NCBI GenBank assembly: GCA_016806645.1
Contig: JACSYO010000534.1
Location: 51,001-115,000, forward strand
DNA: 64,000 nt
Reading direction: 5' to 3'
Source: Ophiodon elongatus
Lineage: Eukaryota; Chordata; Actinopteri; Perciformes; Hexagrammidae
Part shown: one piece after another, positions 1-13,800 of the stretch
Layout: each line of letters starts with the position of its first letter
Position numbering within the stretch: the first letter of the stretch is position 1
Made by a program: the position numbers and the translations under genes
The notes under the pieces: model-generated
What the model was told of the DNA's origin: nothing
Databases searched by the model: none
The model's input: only the letters and a program-made list of their open reading frames with translations

Positions 1-3000
1 CAGTTTAATTGATTTTCCTCAAAAAAAATGTCACTGAACAGCAGACTTTTAAGTTTCATGTTAATTTCATGAATACATGATGTTTTAATCACTTTTCTGC
101 CTTAAAGATGCATTTCCACGTTGTATGCTCTCAAAAGACGTATCTGCTGGCAAGAGGCCAAAATTGGAATATGTTGAAAAATACACAGTTTACTTGATTT
201 ACCTCAATACATTATCCCAGTACAGCAGACTCTCAAGTTTCATGTTAATTTCATGAATACATGATGTTCTCGTCACTTTTCTGACTTAAAGCTGCATTTC
301 CACGTTGTATGCTCTCAAAATACGTTTCGTCAGGCAAGAGGCCAAAAGTGGAATATGTTGAAAAATACACAGTTTACTTGATTTACCTCAATACATTATC
401 CCAGAACAGCAGACTCTCAAGTTTCATGTTAATTTCATGAATACATGATGTTTTAATCACTTTTCTGCCTTAAAGATGCATTTCCACGTTGTATGCTCTC
501 AAAAGACGTATCTGCTGGCAAGAGGCCAAAATTGGAATATGTTGAAAAATACACAGTTTACTTGATTTACCTCAATACATTATCCCAGTACAGCAGACTC
601 TCAAGTTTCATGTTAATTTCATGAATACATGATGTTCTCGTCACTTTTCTGACTTAAAGCTGCATTTCCACGTTGTATGCTCTCAAAATACGTTTCGTCA
701 GGCAAGAGGCCAAAAGTGGAATATGTTGAAAAATACACAGTTTACTTGATTTACCTCAATACATTATCCCAGAACAGCAGACTCTCAAGTTTCATGTTAA
801 TTTCATGAATACATGATGTTTTAATCACTTTTCTGCCTTAAAGATGCATTTCCACGTTGTATGCTCTCAAAAGACGTATCGGCTGGCAAGAGGCCAAAAT
901 TGGAATATGTTGAAAAATACACAGTTTACTTGATTTACCTCAATACATTATCCCAGTACAGCAGACTCTCAAGTTTCATGTTAATTTCATGAATACATGA
1001 TGTTCTCGTCACTTTTCTGACTTAAAGCTGCATTTCCACGTTGTATGCTCTCAAAATACGTTTCGTCAGGCAAGAGGCCAAAAGTGGAATATGTTGAAAA
1101 ATACACAGTTTACTTGATTTACCTCAATACATTGTCCCAGAACAGCACACTCTAAAGTTTCATGTTTATTTTATGAATACATGATGTTCTCATCACTTTT
1201 CAGCCTTAATGCTGCATTTTCAGTATTTATAGTCTGGAAAGACGTTTCGGCTTCGAAGAGGCCAACAGTGGATTTTGTTGAAAAATACACAGTTTAATTG
1301 ATTTTCCTCAAAATAAATGTCACTGAACAGCAGACTTTTAAGTTTCATGTTAATTTCATGAATACATGATGTTTTAATCACTTTTCTGCCTTAAAGCTGC
1401 ATTTCCACATTATATGCTCTTAAAATACTTTTCGTCTGGCAAGAGGCCAAAAGTGGAATATGTTGAAAAATACACAGTTTACTTGATTTACCTAAATACA
1501 TTATCCCAGTACAGCAGACTCTCAAGTTTCATGTTAATTTCATGAATACATGATGTTCTCGTCACTTTTCTGACTTAAAGCTGCATTTTCATTATTAATG
1601 GTCTGAAAAGATGTTTCAGGCTGGGAAGAGGCCAAAACTGGAATATGTTGAAAAATACACAGTTTACTTGATTTACCTCAAAACATTGTCCCTGAACAGC
1701 AGACTCTCAAGTTTCATGTTAATTTCATGAATACAAGATGTTCTCGTCACTTTTCTGACTTAAAGCTGCATTTCCACGTTGTATGCTCTCAAAATACGTT
1801 TCGTCTGGCAAGAGGCAAAAAGTGGAATATGTTGAAAAATACACAGTTTACTTGATTTACCTCAATACATTGTCCCAGAACAGCACACTCTCAAGTTTCA
1901 TGTTTATTTCATGAATACATGATGTTCTCATCACTTTTCAGCCTTAATGCTGCATTTTCAGTATTTATAGTCTGGAAAGACGTTTCGGTTTCTAAGAGGC
2001 CAACAGTCGATTTTGTTGAAAAATACACAGTTTAATTGATTTTCCTCAATACATTATCCCAGTACAGCAGACTCTCAAGTTTCATGTTAATTTCATGAAT
2101 ACATGATGTTCCCATCACATTTCTGCATTAAATCATAATTTTCAGTATTTATGGTCTGGAAAGACTTTTCGGCTTCGAAGAGGCCAACAGTGGATTTTGT
2201 TAAGAAATACACAGTTTAATTGATTTTACTCAAAGAAATGTCCCTGAACAGCAGACTTCTAAGTTTCATGTTAATTTCAAGAATACATGATGTTTTAATC
2301 AATTTTCTGCTTTAAAGATGCATTTCCACATTGTATGCTCTCAAAAGACGTATCGGCTGGCAAGAGGCCAAAAGTGGAATATGTTGAAAAATACACAGTT
2401 TACTTGATTTACCTCAATACATTATCCCAGAACAGCAGACTCTCAAGTTTCATGTTAACTTCATGAATACATGATGTTTTCATCACTTTTCTGCCTTAAA
2501 GCTGCATTTCCACGTTGTATGCTCTTAAAATACGTTTCGTCTGGCAAGAGGCCATAATTGGAATATGTTGAAAAATACACAGTTTACTTGATTTACCTCA
2601 ATACGTTGTCCCAGTACAGCAGACTCTCAAGTTTCATGTTAATTTCATGAATACATGATGTTCTCGTCACTTTTCTGACTTAAATCTGCATTTCCACGTT
2701 GCCTGTTCTCAAAAGACCTTTGAGCTGGGAAGAGGCCAACATTGGATTTTGTTGAAAAATACACAGTTTACTTGATTTACCTCAATACATTATCCCAGTA
2801 CAGCAGACTCTCAAGTTTCATGTTAATTTCATGAATACATGATGTTTTAATCACTTTTCTGCCTTAAATCTGCATTTCCACATTATATGCTCTTAAAATA
2901 CTTTTCGTCTGGCAAGAGGCCAAAAGTGGAATATGTTGAAAAATACACAGTTTACTTGATTTACCTCAATACATTATCCCAGTACAGCAGACTCTCAAGT

Positions 3001-3753
3001 TTCATGTTAATTTCATGAATACATGATGTTCTCGTCACTTTTCTGACTTAAAGCTGCATTTCCACGTTGTATGCTCTCAAAATACGTTTCGTCAGGCAAG
3101 AGGCCAAAAGTGGAATATGTTGAAAAATACACAGTTTACTTGATTTACCTCAATACATTGTCCCAGAACAGCACACTCTAAAGTTTCATGTTTATTTTAT
3201 GAATACATGATGTTCTCATCACTTTTCAGCCTTAATGCTGCATTTTCAGTATTTATAGTCTGGAAAGACTTTTCGGCTTCGAAGAGGCCAACAGTGGATT
3301 TTGTTGAAAAATACACAGTTTAATTGATTTTCCTCAAAAGAAATGTCACTGAACAGCAGACTTTTAAGTTTCATGTTAATTTCATGAATACATGATGTTT
3401 TAATCACTTTTCTGCCTTAAAGATGCATTTCCACGTTGTATGCTCTCAAAAGACGTATCGACTGGCAAGAGGCCAAAATTGGAATATGTTGAAAAATACA
3501 CAGTTTACTTGATTTACCTCAATACATTATCCCAGTACAGCAGACTCTCAAGTTTCATATTTATTTCATGAATACATGATGTCCTCATCACTTTTCAGCC
3601 TTAATGCTGCATTTTCAGTATTTATAGTCTGGAAAGACGTTTCGGCTTCGAAGAGGCCAACAGTGGATTTTGTTGAAAAATACACAGTTTAATTGATTTT
3701 CCTCAAAAAAAATTCACTGAACAGCAGACTTTTAAGTTTCATGTTAATTTCAT
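1..3753. repeat. 18-monomer HOR, copy 1, with an extra dimer
   Basis: Calling distinguishable monomers by letter, the order is a b a b a' b' c d e f c' g h i j k l c m n. The a type has 'ttaatcac' plus 'aaagatgcat'; b has 'ctcgtcac' plus 'cgtcaggcaagagg'; c has the 'cggcttcgaagagg' middle; e has 'cattattaatggtctgaaa'; g has 'cccatcacatttctgc' and 'aaatcata'; h has 'tttcaagaatac'; j has 'gttgcctgttctc'. Copy 2 has only one a b pair before a' b', so this copy carries one additional dimer (20 monomers, 3,683 bp from 71 to 3,754). The window opens inside the end of an n monomer, so the HOR array continues to the left. Confidence 0.88.
67..80. other. Conserved short dyad TCATG-AATA-CATGA (representative copy)
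   Basis: A perfect inverted repeat with 5-bp arms and a 4-bp loop sits at the same phase in nearly every family A monomer; this is the first copy in the window. Family B monomers keep a related dyad at the same phase, ACAT-GAAT-ATGT. Short dyads recurring once per monomer are known in several centromeric satellites that lack a CENP-B box. A structural or protein-binding role here is inference only. Confidence 0.6.
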
Positions 3754-6700
3754 GAATACATGATGTTTTAATCACTTTTCTGCCTTAAAGATGCATTTCC
3801 ACGTTGTATGCTCTCAAAAGACGTATCTGCTGGCAAGAGGCCAAAATTGGAATATGTTGAAAAATACACAGTTTACTTGATTTACCTCAATACATTATCC
3901 CAGTACAGCAGACTCTCAAGTTTCATGTTAATTTCATGAATACATGATGTTCTCGTCACTTTTCTGACTTAAAGCTGCATTTCCACGTTGTATGCTCTCA
4001 AAATACGTTTCGTCAGGCAAGAGGCCAAAAGTGGAATATGTTGAAAAATACACAGTTTACTTGATTTACCTCAATACATTATCCCAGAACAGCAGACTCT
4101 CAAGTTTCATGTTAATTTCATGAATACATGATGTTTTAATCACTTTTCTGCCTTAAAGATGCATTTCCACGTTGTATGCTCTCAAAAGACGTATCGGCTG
4201 GCAAGAGGCCAAAATTGGAATATGTTGAAAAATACACAGTTTACTTGATTTACCTCAATACATTATCCCAGTACAGCAGACTCTCAAGTTTCATGTTAAT
4301 TTCATGAATACATGATGTTCTCGTCACTTTTCTGACTTAAAGCTGCATTTCCACGTTGTATGCTCTCAAAATACGTTTCGTCAGGCAAGAGGCCAAAAGT
4401 GGAATATGTTGAAAAATACACAGTTTACTTGATTTACCTCAATACATTGTCCCAGAACAGCACACTCTAAAGTTTCATGTTTATTTTATGAATACATGAT
4501 GTTCTCATCACTTTTCAGCCTTAATGCTGCATTTTCAGTATTTATAGTCTGGAAAGACGTTTCGGCTTCGAAGAGGCCAACAGTGGATTTTGTTGAAAAA
4601 TACACAGTTTAATTGATTTTCCTCAAAATAAATGTCACTGAACAGCAGACTTTTAAGTTTCATGTTAATTTCATGAATACATGATGTTTTAATCACTTTT
4701 CTGCCTTAAAGCTGCATTTCCACATTATATGCTCTTAAAATACTTTTCGTCTGGCAAGAGGCCAAAAGTGGAATATGTTGAAAAATACACAGTTTACTTG
4801 ATTTACCTAAATACATTATCCCAGTACAGCAGACTCTCAAGTTTCATGTTAATTTCATGAATACATGATGTTCTCGTCACTTTTCTGACTTAAAGCTGCA
4901 TTTTCATTATTAATGGTCTGAAAAGATGTTTCAGGCTGGGAAGAGGCCAAAACTGGAATATGTTGAAAAATACACAGTTTACTTGATTTACCTCAAAACA
5001 TTGTCCCTGAACAGCAGACTCTCAAGTTTCATGTTAATTTCATGAATACAAGATGTTCTCGTCACTTTTCTGACTTAAAGCTGCATTTCCACGTTGTATG
5101 CTCTCAAAATACGTTTCGTCTGGCAAGAGGCAAAAAGTGGAATATGTTGAAAAATACACAGTTTACTTGATTTACCTCAATACATTGTCCCAGAACAGCA
5201 CACTCTCAAGTTTCATGTTTATTTCATGAATACATGATGTTCTCATCACTTTTCAGCCTTAATGCTGCATTTTCAGTATTTATAGTCTGGAAAGACGTTT
5301 CGGTTTCTAAGAGGCCAACAGTCGATTTTGTTGAAAAATACACAGTTTAATTGATTTTCCTCAATACATTATCCCAGTACAGCAGACTCTCAAGTTTCAT
5401 GTTAATTTCATGAATACATGATGTTCCCATCACATTTCTGCATTAAATCATAATTTTCAGTATTTATGGTCTGGAAAGACTTTTCGGCTTCGAAGAGGCC
5501 AACAGTGGATTTTGTTAAGAAATACACAGTTTAATTGATTTTACTCAAAGAAATGTCCCTGAACAGCAGACTTCTAAGTTTCATGTTAATTTCAAGAATA
5601 CATGATGTTTTAATCAATTTTCTGCTTTAAAGATGCATTTCCACATTGTATGCTCTCAAAAGACGTATCGGCTGGCAAGAGGCCAAAAGTGGAATATGTT
5701 GAAAAATACACAGTTTACTTGATTTACCTCAATACATTATCCCAGAACAGCAGACTCTCAAGTTTCATGTTAACTTCATGAATACATGATGTTTTCACAC
5801 TTTTCTGCCTTAAAGCTGCATTTCCACGTTGTATGCTCTTAAAATACGTTTCGTCTGGCAAGAGGCCATAATTGGAATATGTTGAAAAATACACAGTTTA
5901 CTTGATTTACCTCAATACGTTGTCCCAGTACAGCAGACTCTCAAGTTTCATGTTAATTTCATGAATACATGATGTTCTCGTCACTTTTCTGACTTAAATC
6001 TGCATTTCCACGTTGCCTGTTCTCAAAAGACCTTTGAGCTGGGAAGAGGCCAACATTGGATTTTGTTGAAAAATACACAGTTTACTTGATTTACCTCAAT
6101 ACATTATCCCAGTACAGCAGACTCTCAAGTTTCATGTTAATTTCATGAATACATGATGTTTTAATCACTTTTCTGCCTTAAATCTGCATTTCCACATTAT
6201 ATGCTCTTAAAATACTTTTCGTCTGGCAAGAGGCCAAAAGTGGAATATGTTGAAAAATACACAGTTTACTTGATTTACCTCAATACATTATCCCAGTACA
6301 GCAGACTCTCAAGTTTCATGTTAATTTCATGAATACATGATGTTCTCGTCACTTTTCTGACTTAAAGCTGCATTTCCACGTTGTATGCTCTCAAAATACG
6401 TTTCGTCAGGCAAGAGGCCAAAAGTGGAATATGTTGAAAAATACACAGTTTACTTGATTTACCTCAATACATTGTCCCAGAACAGCACACTCTAAAGTTT
6501 CATGTTTATTTTATGAATACATGATGTTCTCATCACTTTTCAGCCTTAATGCTGCATTTTCAGTATTTATAGTCTGGAAAGACGTTTCGGCTTCGAAGAG
6601 GCCAACAGTGGATTTTGTTGAAAAATACACAGTTTAATTGATTTTCCTCAAAAGAAATGTCACTGAACAGCAGACTTTTAAGTTTCATGTTAATTTCATG

Positions 6701-7068
6701 AATACATGATGTTTTAATCACTTTTCTGCCTTAAAGATGCATTTCCACGTTGTATGCTCTCAAAAGACGTATCGACTGGCAAGAGGCCAAAATTGGAATA
6801 TTTTGAAAAATACACAGTTTACTTGATTTACCTCAATACATTATCCCAGTACAGCAGACTCTCAAGTTTCATATTTATTTCATGAATACATGATGTCCTC
6901 ATCACTTTTCAGCCTTAATGCTGCATTTTCAGTATTTATAGTCTGGAAAGACGTTTCGGCTTCGAAGAGGCCAACAGTGGATTTTGTTGAAAAATATACA
7001 GTTTAATTGATTTTCCTCAAAAAAAATGTCACTGAACAGCAGACTTTTAAGTTTCATGTTAATTTCAT
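3754..7068. repeat. 18-monomer HOR, copy 2 (3,315 bp)
   Basis: Order a b a' b' c d e f c' g h i j k l c m n. Equivalent points are 3,315 bp apart: the 'cctcaaaataaatgtcac' of monomer c lies at 1,306 and 4,621, and the next a monomer starts at 7,069. Differences noticed from copy 1 are few: a 2-bp deletion near 5,794 ('ttttcacac' against 'ttttcatcac'), 'ggaatatttt' against 'ggaatatgtt' near 6,800, 'gacgttt' against 'gactttt' near 6,570, and a T-run or G change near 3,708. Adjacent monomers inside the unit differ much more than corresponding monomers between units, which is what defines a higher-order repeat. Confidence 0.9.
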
Positions 7069-8814
7069 GAATACATGATGTTTTAATCACTTTTCTGCCT
7101 TAAAGATGCATTTCCACGTTGTATGCTCTCAAAAGACGTATCTGCTGGCAAGAGGCCAAAATTGGAATATGTTGAAAAATACACAGTTTACTTGATTTAC
7201 CTCAATACATTATCCCAGTACAGCAGACTCTCAAGTTTCATGTTAATTTCATGAATACATGATGTTCTCGTCACTTTTCTGACTTAAAGCTGCATTTCCA
7301 CGTTGTATGCTCTCAAAATACGTTTCGTCAGGCAAGAGGCCATAATTGGAATATGTTGAAAAATACACAGTTTACTTGATTTACCTCAATACGTTGTCCC
7401 AGTACAGCAGACTCTCAAGTTTCATGTTAATTTCATGAATACATGATGTTCTCGTCACTTTTCTGACTTAAATCTGCATTTCCACGTTGCCTGTTCTCAA
7501 AAGACCTTTGAGCTGGGAAGAGGCCAACATTGGATTTTGTTGAAAAATACACAGTTTACTTGATTTACCTCAATACATTATCCCAGTACAGCAGACTCTC
7601 AAGTTTCATGTTAATTTCATGAATACATGATGTTTTAATCACTTTTCTGCCTTAAATCTGCATTTCCACATTATATGCTCTTAAAATACTTTTCGTCTGG
7701 CAAGAGGCCAAAAGTGGAATATGTTGAAAAATACACAGTTTACTTGATTTACCTCAATACATTATCCCAGTACAGCAGACTCTCAAGTTTCATGTTAATT
7801 TCATGAATACATGATGTTCTCGTCACTTTTCTGACTTAAAGCTGCATTTCCCCGTTGTATGCTCTCAAAATACGTTTCGTCAGGCAAGAGGCCAAAAGTG
7901 GAATATGTTGAAAAATACACAGTTTACTTGATTTACCTCAATACATTGTCCCAGAACAGCACACTCTAAAGTTTCATGTTTATTTTATGAATACATGATG
8001 TTCTCATCACTTTTCAGCCTTAATGCTGCATTTTCAGTATTTATAGTCTGGAAAGACGTTTCGGCTTCGAAGAGGCCAACAGTGGATTTTGTTGAAAAAT
8101 ACACAGTTTAATTGATTTTCCTCAAAAGAAATGTCACTGAACAGCAGACTTTTAAGTTTCATGTTAATTTCATGAATACATGATGTTTTAATCACTTTTC
8201 TGCCTTAAAGATGCATTTCCACGTTGTATGCTCTCAAAAGACGTATCGACTGGCAAGAGGCCAAAATTGGAATATGTTGAAAAATACACAGTTTACTTGA
8301 TTTACCTCAATACATTATCCCAGTACAGCAGACTCTCAAGTTTCATATTTATTTCATGAATACATGATGTCCTCATCACTTTTCAGCCTTAATGCTGCAT
8401 TTTCAGTATTTATAGTCTGGAAAGACGTTTCGGCTTCGAAGAGGCCAACAGTGGATTTTGTTGAAAAATACACAGTTTAATTGATTTTCCTCAAAAAAAA
8501 TGTCACTGAACAGCAGACTTTTAAGTTTCATGTTAATTTCATGAATACATGATGTTTTAATCACTTTTCTGCCTTAAAGCTGCATTTCCACGTTGTATGC
8601 TCTTAAAATACGTTTCGTCTGGCAAGAGGCCAAAAGTGGAATATGTTGAAAAATACACAGTTTACTTGATTTACCTCAATACATTATCCCAGTACAGCAG
8701 ACTCTCAAGTTTCATGTTAATTTCATGAATACATGATGTTCTCGTCACTTTTCTGACTTAAAGCTGCATTTCCACGTTGTATGCTCTCAAAATACGTTTC
8801 GTCAGGCAAGAGGC
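5867..8814. repeat. Tandem duplication of eight monomers inside the HOR
   Basis: The rare 'gaggccataattgg' of monomer i occurs at 5,867 and again at 7,341, exactly 1,474 bp (8 monomers) later, and both are followed by j k l c m n. The second occurrence is attached to the front half of a b monomer ('cgtttcgtcaggcaag'), so a b/i hybrid monomer marks the exchange near 7,335-7,345. The distance between equivalent c monomers in copies 2 and 3 (4,621 to 9,410 = 4,789 bp) equals 3,315 + 1,474, which confirms it. This is unequal exchange in register with the monomer period. Confidence 0.88.
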
Positions 8815-10880
8815 CAAAAGTGGAATATGTTGAAAAATACACAGTTTACTTGATTTACCTCAATACATTATCCCAGAACAGCAGACTCTCAAGTTTCATG
8901 TTAATTTCATGAATACATGATGTTTTAATCACTTTTCTGCCTTAAAGATGCATTTCCACGTTGTATGCTCTCAAAAGACGTATCGGCTGGCAAGAGGCCA
9001 AAATTGGAATATGTTGAAAAATACACAGTTTACTTGATTTACCTCAATACATTATCCCAGTACAGCAGACTCTCAAGTTTCATGTTAATTTCATGAATAC
9101 ATGATGTTCTCGTCACTTTTCTGACTTAAAGCTGCATTTCCACGTTGTATGCTCTCAAAATACGTTTCGTCAGGCAAGAGGCCAAAAGTGGAATATGTTG
9201 AAAAATACACAGTTTACTTGATTTACCTCAATACATTGTCCCAGAACAGCACACTCTAAAGTTTCATGTTTATTTTATGAATACATGATGTTCTCATCAC
9301 TTTTCAGCCTTAATGCTGCATTTTCAGTATTTATAGTCTGGAAAGACGTTTCGGCTTCGAAGAGGCCAACAGTGGATTTTGTTGAAAAATACACAGTTTA
9401 ATTGATTTTCCTCAAAATAAATGTCACTGAACAGCAGACTTTTAAGTTTCATGTTAATTTCATGAATACATGATGTTTTAATCACTTTTCTGCCTTAAAG
9501 CTGCATTTCCACATTATATGCTCTTAAAATACTTTTCGTCTGGCAAGAGGCCAAAAGTGGAATATGTTGAAAAATACACAGTTTACTTGATTTACCTAAA
9601 TACATTATCCCAGTACAGCAGACTCTCAAGTTTCATGTTAATTTCATGAATACATGATGTTCTCGTCACTTTTCTGACTTAAAGCTGCATTTTCATTATT
9701 AATGGTCTGAAAAGATGTTTCAGGCTGGGAAGAGGCCAAAATTGGAATATGTTGAAAAATACACAGTTTACTTGATTTACCTCAAAACATTGTCCCTGAA
9801 CAGCAGACTCTCAAGTTTCATGTTAATTTCATGAATACAAGATGTTCTCGTCACTTTTCTGACTTAAAGCTGCATTTCCACGTTGTATGCTCTCAAAATA
9901 CGTTTCGTCAGGCAAGAGGCCAAAAGTGGAATATGTTGAAAAATACACAGTTTACTTGATTTACCTCAATACATTATCCCAGAACAGCAGACTCTCAAGT
10001 TTCATGTTAATTTCATGAATACATGATGTTTTAATCACTTTTCTGCCTTAAAGATGCATTTCCACGTTGTATGCTCTCAAAAGACGTATCGGCTGGCAAG
10101 AGGCCAAAATTGTAATATGTTGAAAAATACACAGTTTACTTGATTTACCTCAATACATTATCCCAGTACAGCAGACTCTCAAGTTTCATGTTAATTTCAT
10201 GAATACATGATGTTCTCGTCACTTTTCTGACTTAAAGCTGCATTTCCACGTTGTATGCTCTTAAAATACGTTTCGTCTGGCAAGAGGCCAAAAGTGGAAT
10301 ATGTTCAAAAATACACAGTTTACTTGATTTACCTCAATACATTGTCCCAGAACAGCACACTCTCAAGTTTCATGTTTATTTTATGAATACATGATGTTCT
10401 CATCACTTTTCAGCCTTAATGCTGCATTTTCAGTATTTATAGTCTGGAAAGACGTTTCGGCTTCGAAGAGGCCAACAGTGGATTTTGTTGAAAAATACAC
10501 AGTTTAATTGATTTTCCTCAAAAAAAATGTCACTGAACAGCAGACTTTTAAGTTTCATGTTAATTTCATGAATACATGATGTTTTAATCACTTTTCTGCC
10601 TTAAAGCTGCATTTCCACATTATATGCTCTTAAAATACGTTTCGTCTGGCAAGAGGCCAAAAGTGGAATATGTTGAAAAATACACAGTTTACTTGATTTA
10701 CCTCAATACATTATCCCAGTACAGCAGACTCTCAAGTTTCATGTTAATTTCATGAATACATGATGTTCTCGTCACTTTTCTGACTTAAAGCTGCATTTCC
10801 ACGTTGTATGCTCTCAAAATACATTTCGTCAGGCAAGAGGCCAAAAGTGGAATATGTTGAAAAATACACAGTTTACTTGA
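7069..10880. repeat. HOR copy 3, rearranged, decaying at its right end
   Basis: After the duplicated j-n segment, an atypical monomer starts at 8,543 (a-type position but i-like middle, 'cttaaaatacgtttcgtctg'). It is followed by b, a', b', c (9,283), d and e as in copies 1 and 2. The f monomer near 9,830 then switches to b sequence ('cgtcaggcaagaggccaaaa'), followed by a', a hybrid with 'atgttcaaaaatacac', c, a d-like monomer and a b-like monomer. The register ends near 10,880, where 'cctcaattatattgagac' begins a different monomer set. The copy is therefore a patchwork of HOR pieces joined by further exchanges or conversions. Confidence 0.75.
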
Positions 10881-13800
10881 TTTTCCTCAATTATATTGAG
10901 ACAGAACAGCAGACTCTCAAGTTTCATGTTAATTTCATGAATACATGATGTTCTCATCACTTTTCTGCCTTAATGCTAAATTTTGAGTATTTATGGTCTG
11001 GAAAGACGTTTCGGCTTCGAAGAGGCCAACAGTGGATTTTATTGAAAAATACACAGTTTACTTGATTTACCTCAATACATTATCCCAGAACAGCAGACTC
11101 TCAAGTTTCATGTTAATTTTATGAATAAATGATGTTCTCATAATTTTTCTGCATTAAAGCTGCATTTCCACGTTGTATGCTCTCAAAAGACGTAACTCCT
11201 GCGAAGAGGACAACAGTGGATTTTGTTGAAAAATACACAGTTTACTTGATTTACCTCAATACATTATCCCAGAACAGCAGACTCTCAAGTTTCATGTTAA
11301 TTTTATGAATAAATGATGTTCTCATAATTTTTCTGCATTAAAGCTGCATTTCCACGTTGTATGCTCTCAAAAGACGTATCTCCTGGGAAGAGGCCAACAG
11401 TGGATTTTGTTGAAAAATACACAGTTTACTTGATTTTTTTCAAGAAAATGTCCCTGAACAGCAGACTTTTAAGTTTCATGTTAATTTCATGAATAAATTA
11501 TGTTTTAATCACTTTTCTACCTTAAAGCTGCATTTCCACGTTGTATGCTCTTAAAATACGTTTCGGCTGGCAAGAGGCCAAAAGTGGAATATGTTGAAAA
11601 ATACACAGTTTACTTGATTTACCTCAATACGTTGTCCCAGTACAGCAGACTCTCAAGTTTCATGTTAATTTCATGAATACATGATGTTCTCGTCACTTTT
11701 CTGACTTAAAGCTGCATTTCCACGTTGTAAGCTCTTAAAAAATACGTTACGTCAGGCAAGAGGCCAAAAGTGGAATATGTTGAAAAATACACAGTTTACT
11801 TCATTTACCTCAATACGTTGTCCCAGTACAGCAGACTCTCAAGTTTCATGTTAATTTCATGAATACATGATGTTCCCATCACATTTCTGCATTAAATCAT
11901 AATTTTCAGTATTTATGGTCTGGAAAGACTTTTCGGCTTCGAAGAGGCCAACAGTGGATTTTGTTAAAAAATACACAGTTTAATTGATTTTCCTCAAAAA
12001 AATGTCCCAGAACAGCAGACTCTCAAGTTTCATGTTAATTTCATGAATACATGATGTTTTCATAATTTTCTGACTGAAAGCTGCATATCCACGTTTTATG
12101 ATCTTAATAGACGTTTCGGCTGGCAAGAGGACTAAAGTGGAATATGTTCAAAAATACACAGTTTACTTGATTTACCTCAATACGTTGTCCCAGTACAGCA
12201 GACTCTCAAGTTTCATGTTAATTTCATGAATATATGATGTTCTCATCACATTTCTGCATTAAATCATAATTTTCAGTATTTATGGTCTGGAAAGACTTTT
12301 CGGCTTCGAAGAGAACAACAGTGGATTTTGTTGAAAAATACACAGTTTACTTGATTTTCTTCAAAGAAATGTCCCTGAACAGCAGACTTTTAAGTTTCAT
12401 GTTAATTTCATGAATACATGATGTTTTAATCACTTTTCTGCCTTGAAGCTGCATTTCCACGTTGTATGCTCTTAAAATACGTTTCGGCTGGCAAGAGGCC
12501 AAAAGTGGAATATGTTGAAAAATACACAGTTTACTTGATTTACATTGTCCCAGAACAGCACACTCTCAAGTTTCATGGTTATTTCATGAATACATGATGT
12601 TCTCATCACTTTTCAGCCTGAATGCTGCATTTTCAGTATTTATAGTCTGGAAAGACGTTTCGGCTTCGAAGAGGCCAACAGTGGATTTTGTTGAAAAATA
12701 CACAGTTTAATTGATTTTCCTCAAAAAAAATGTCCCTGAACAGCAGACTTTTAAGTTTCATGTTAATTTCATGAATACATGATGTTTTAATCACTTTTCT
12801 GCCTTAAAGATGCATTTCCACATTGTATGCTCGTCAAATACGTTTCGGCTGGTAAGAGGCCAAAAGTGGAATATGTTGAAAAATACACAGTTTACTTGAT
12901 TTACCTCAATACGTTGTCCCAGTACAGCAGACTCTCAAGTTTCATGTTAATTTCATGAATACATGATGTTCTCATCACTTTTCTGCCTTAATGCTAAATT
13001 TGGAGTATTTAAGGTCTGGAAAGACGTTTCGGCTACGAAGAGGCCAACAGTGAATTTTATTGAAAAATACACAGTTTACTTGATTTTCCTCAGAAAAATG
13101 TCCCTGAACAGCAGACTTTTAAGTTTCATGTTAATTTCATGAAAACATGGTGTTCTCATCACTTTTCTGCCTTAAAGCTGTATTTTCAATAGTAATGGTC
13201 TGAAAAGATGTTTCAGGCTGGGAAGATGCCAAAACTGGAATTTGTTGAAAAATACACAGGTTACTTGACTTTCCTCAAAAAAATGTCCCAGTACAGCAGA
13301 CTCTCAAGTTTCATGTTAATTTCATGAATACATGATGTTCTCGTCACTTTTCTGACTTAAAGCTGCATTTCCACGTTGTATGCTCTTAAAATACGTTTCG
13401 GCTGGCAAGAGGCCAAAAGTGGAATATGTTGAAAAATACACAGTTTACTTGATTTACCTCAATACATTATCCCAGAACAGCAGACTCTCAAGTTTCATGT
13501 TAATTTTATGAATACATGATGTTCTCATAATTTTTCTGCATTAAACCTGCATTTCCACGTTGTATGCTCTCAAAAGACGTATCTCCTGGGAAGAGGCCAA
13601 CAGTGGATTTTGTTGAAAAATACACAGTTTACTTGATTTTCTTCAAAAAAATGTCCCAGAACAGCAGACCTTTAAGTTTCATGTTAATTTCATGAATACA
13701 TGATATTTTAATCACTTTTCTGCCTTAAAGCTGCATTTCCACGTTGTGTGCTCTTAAAATACGTTTCGGCTGGCAAGAGGCCAAAAGTGGAATATGTTCA

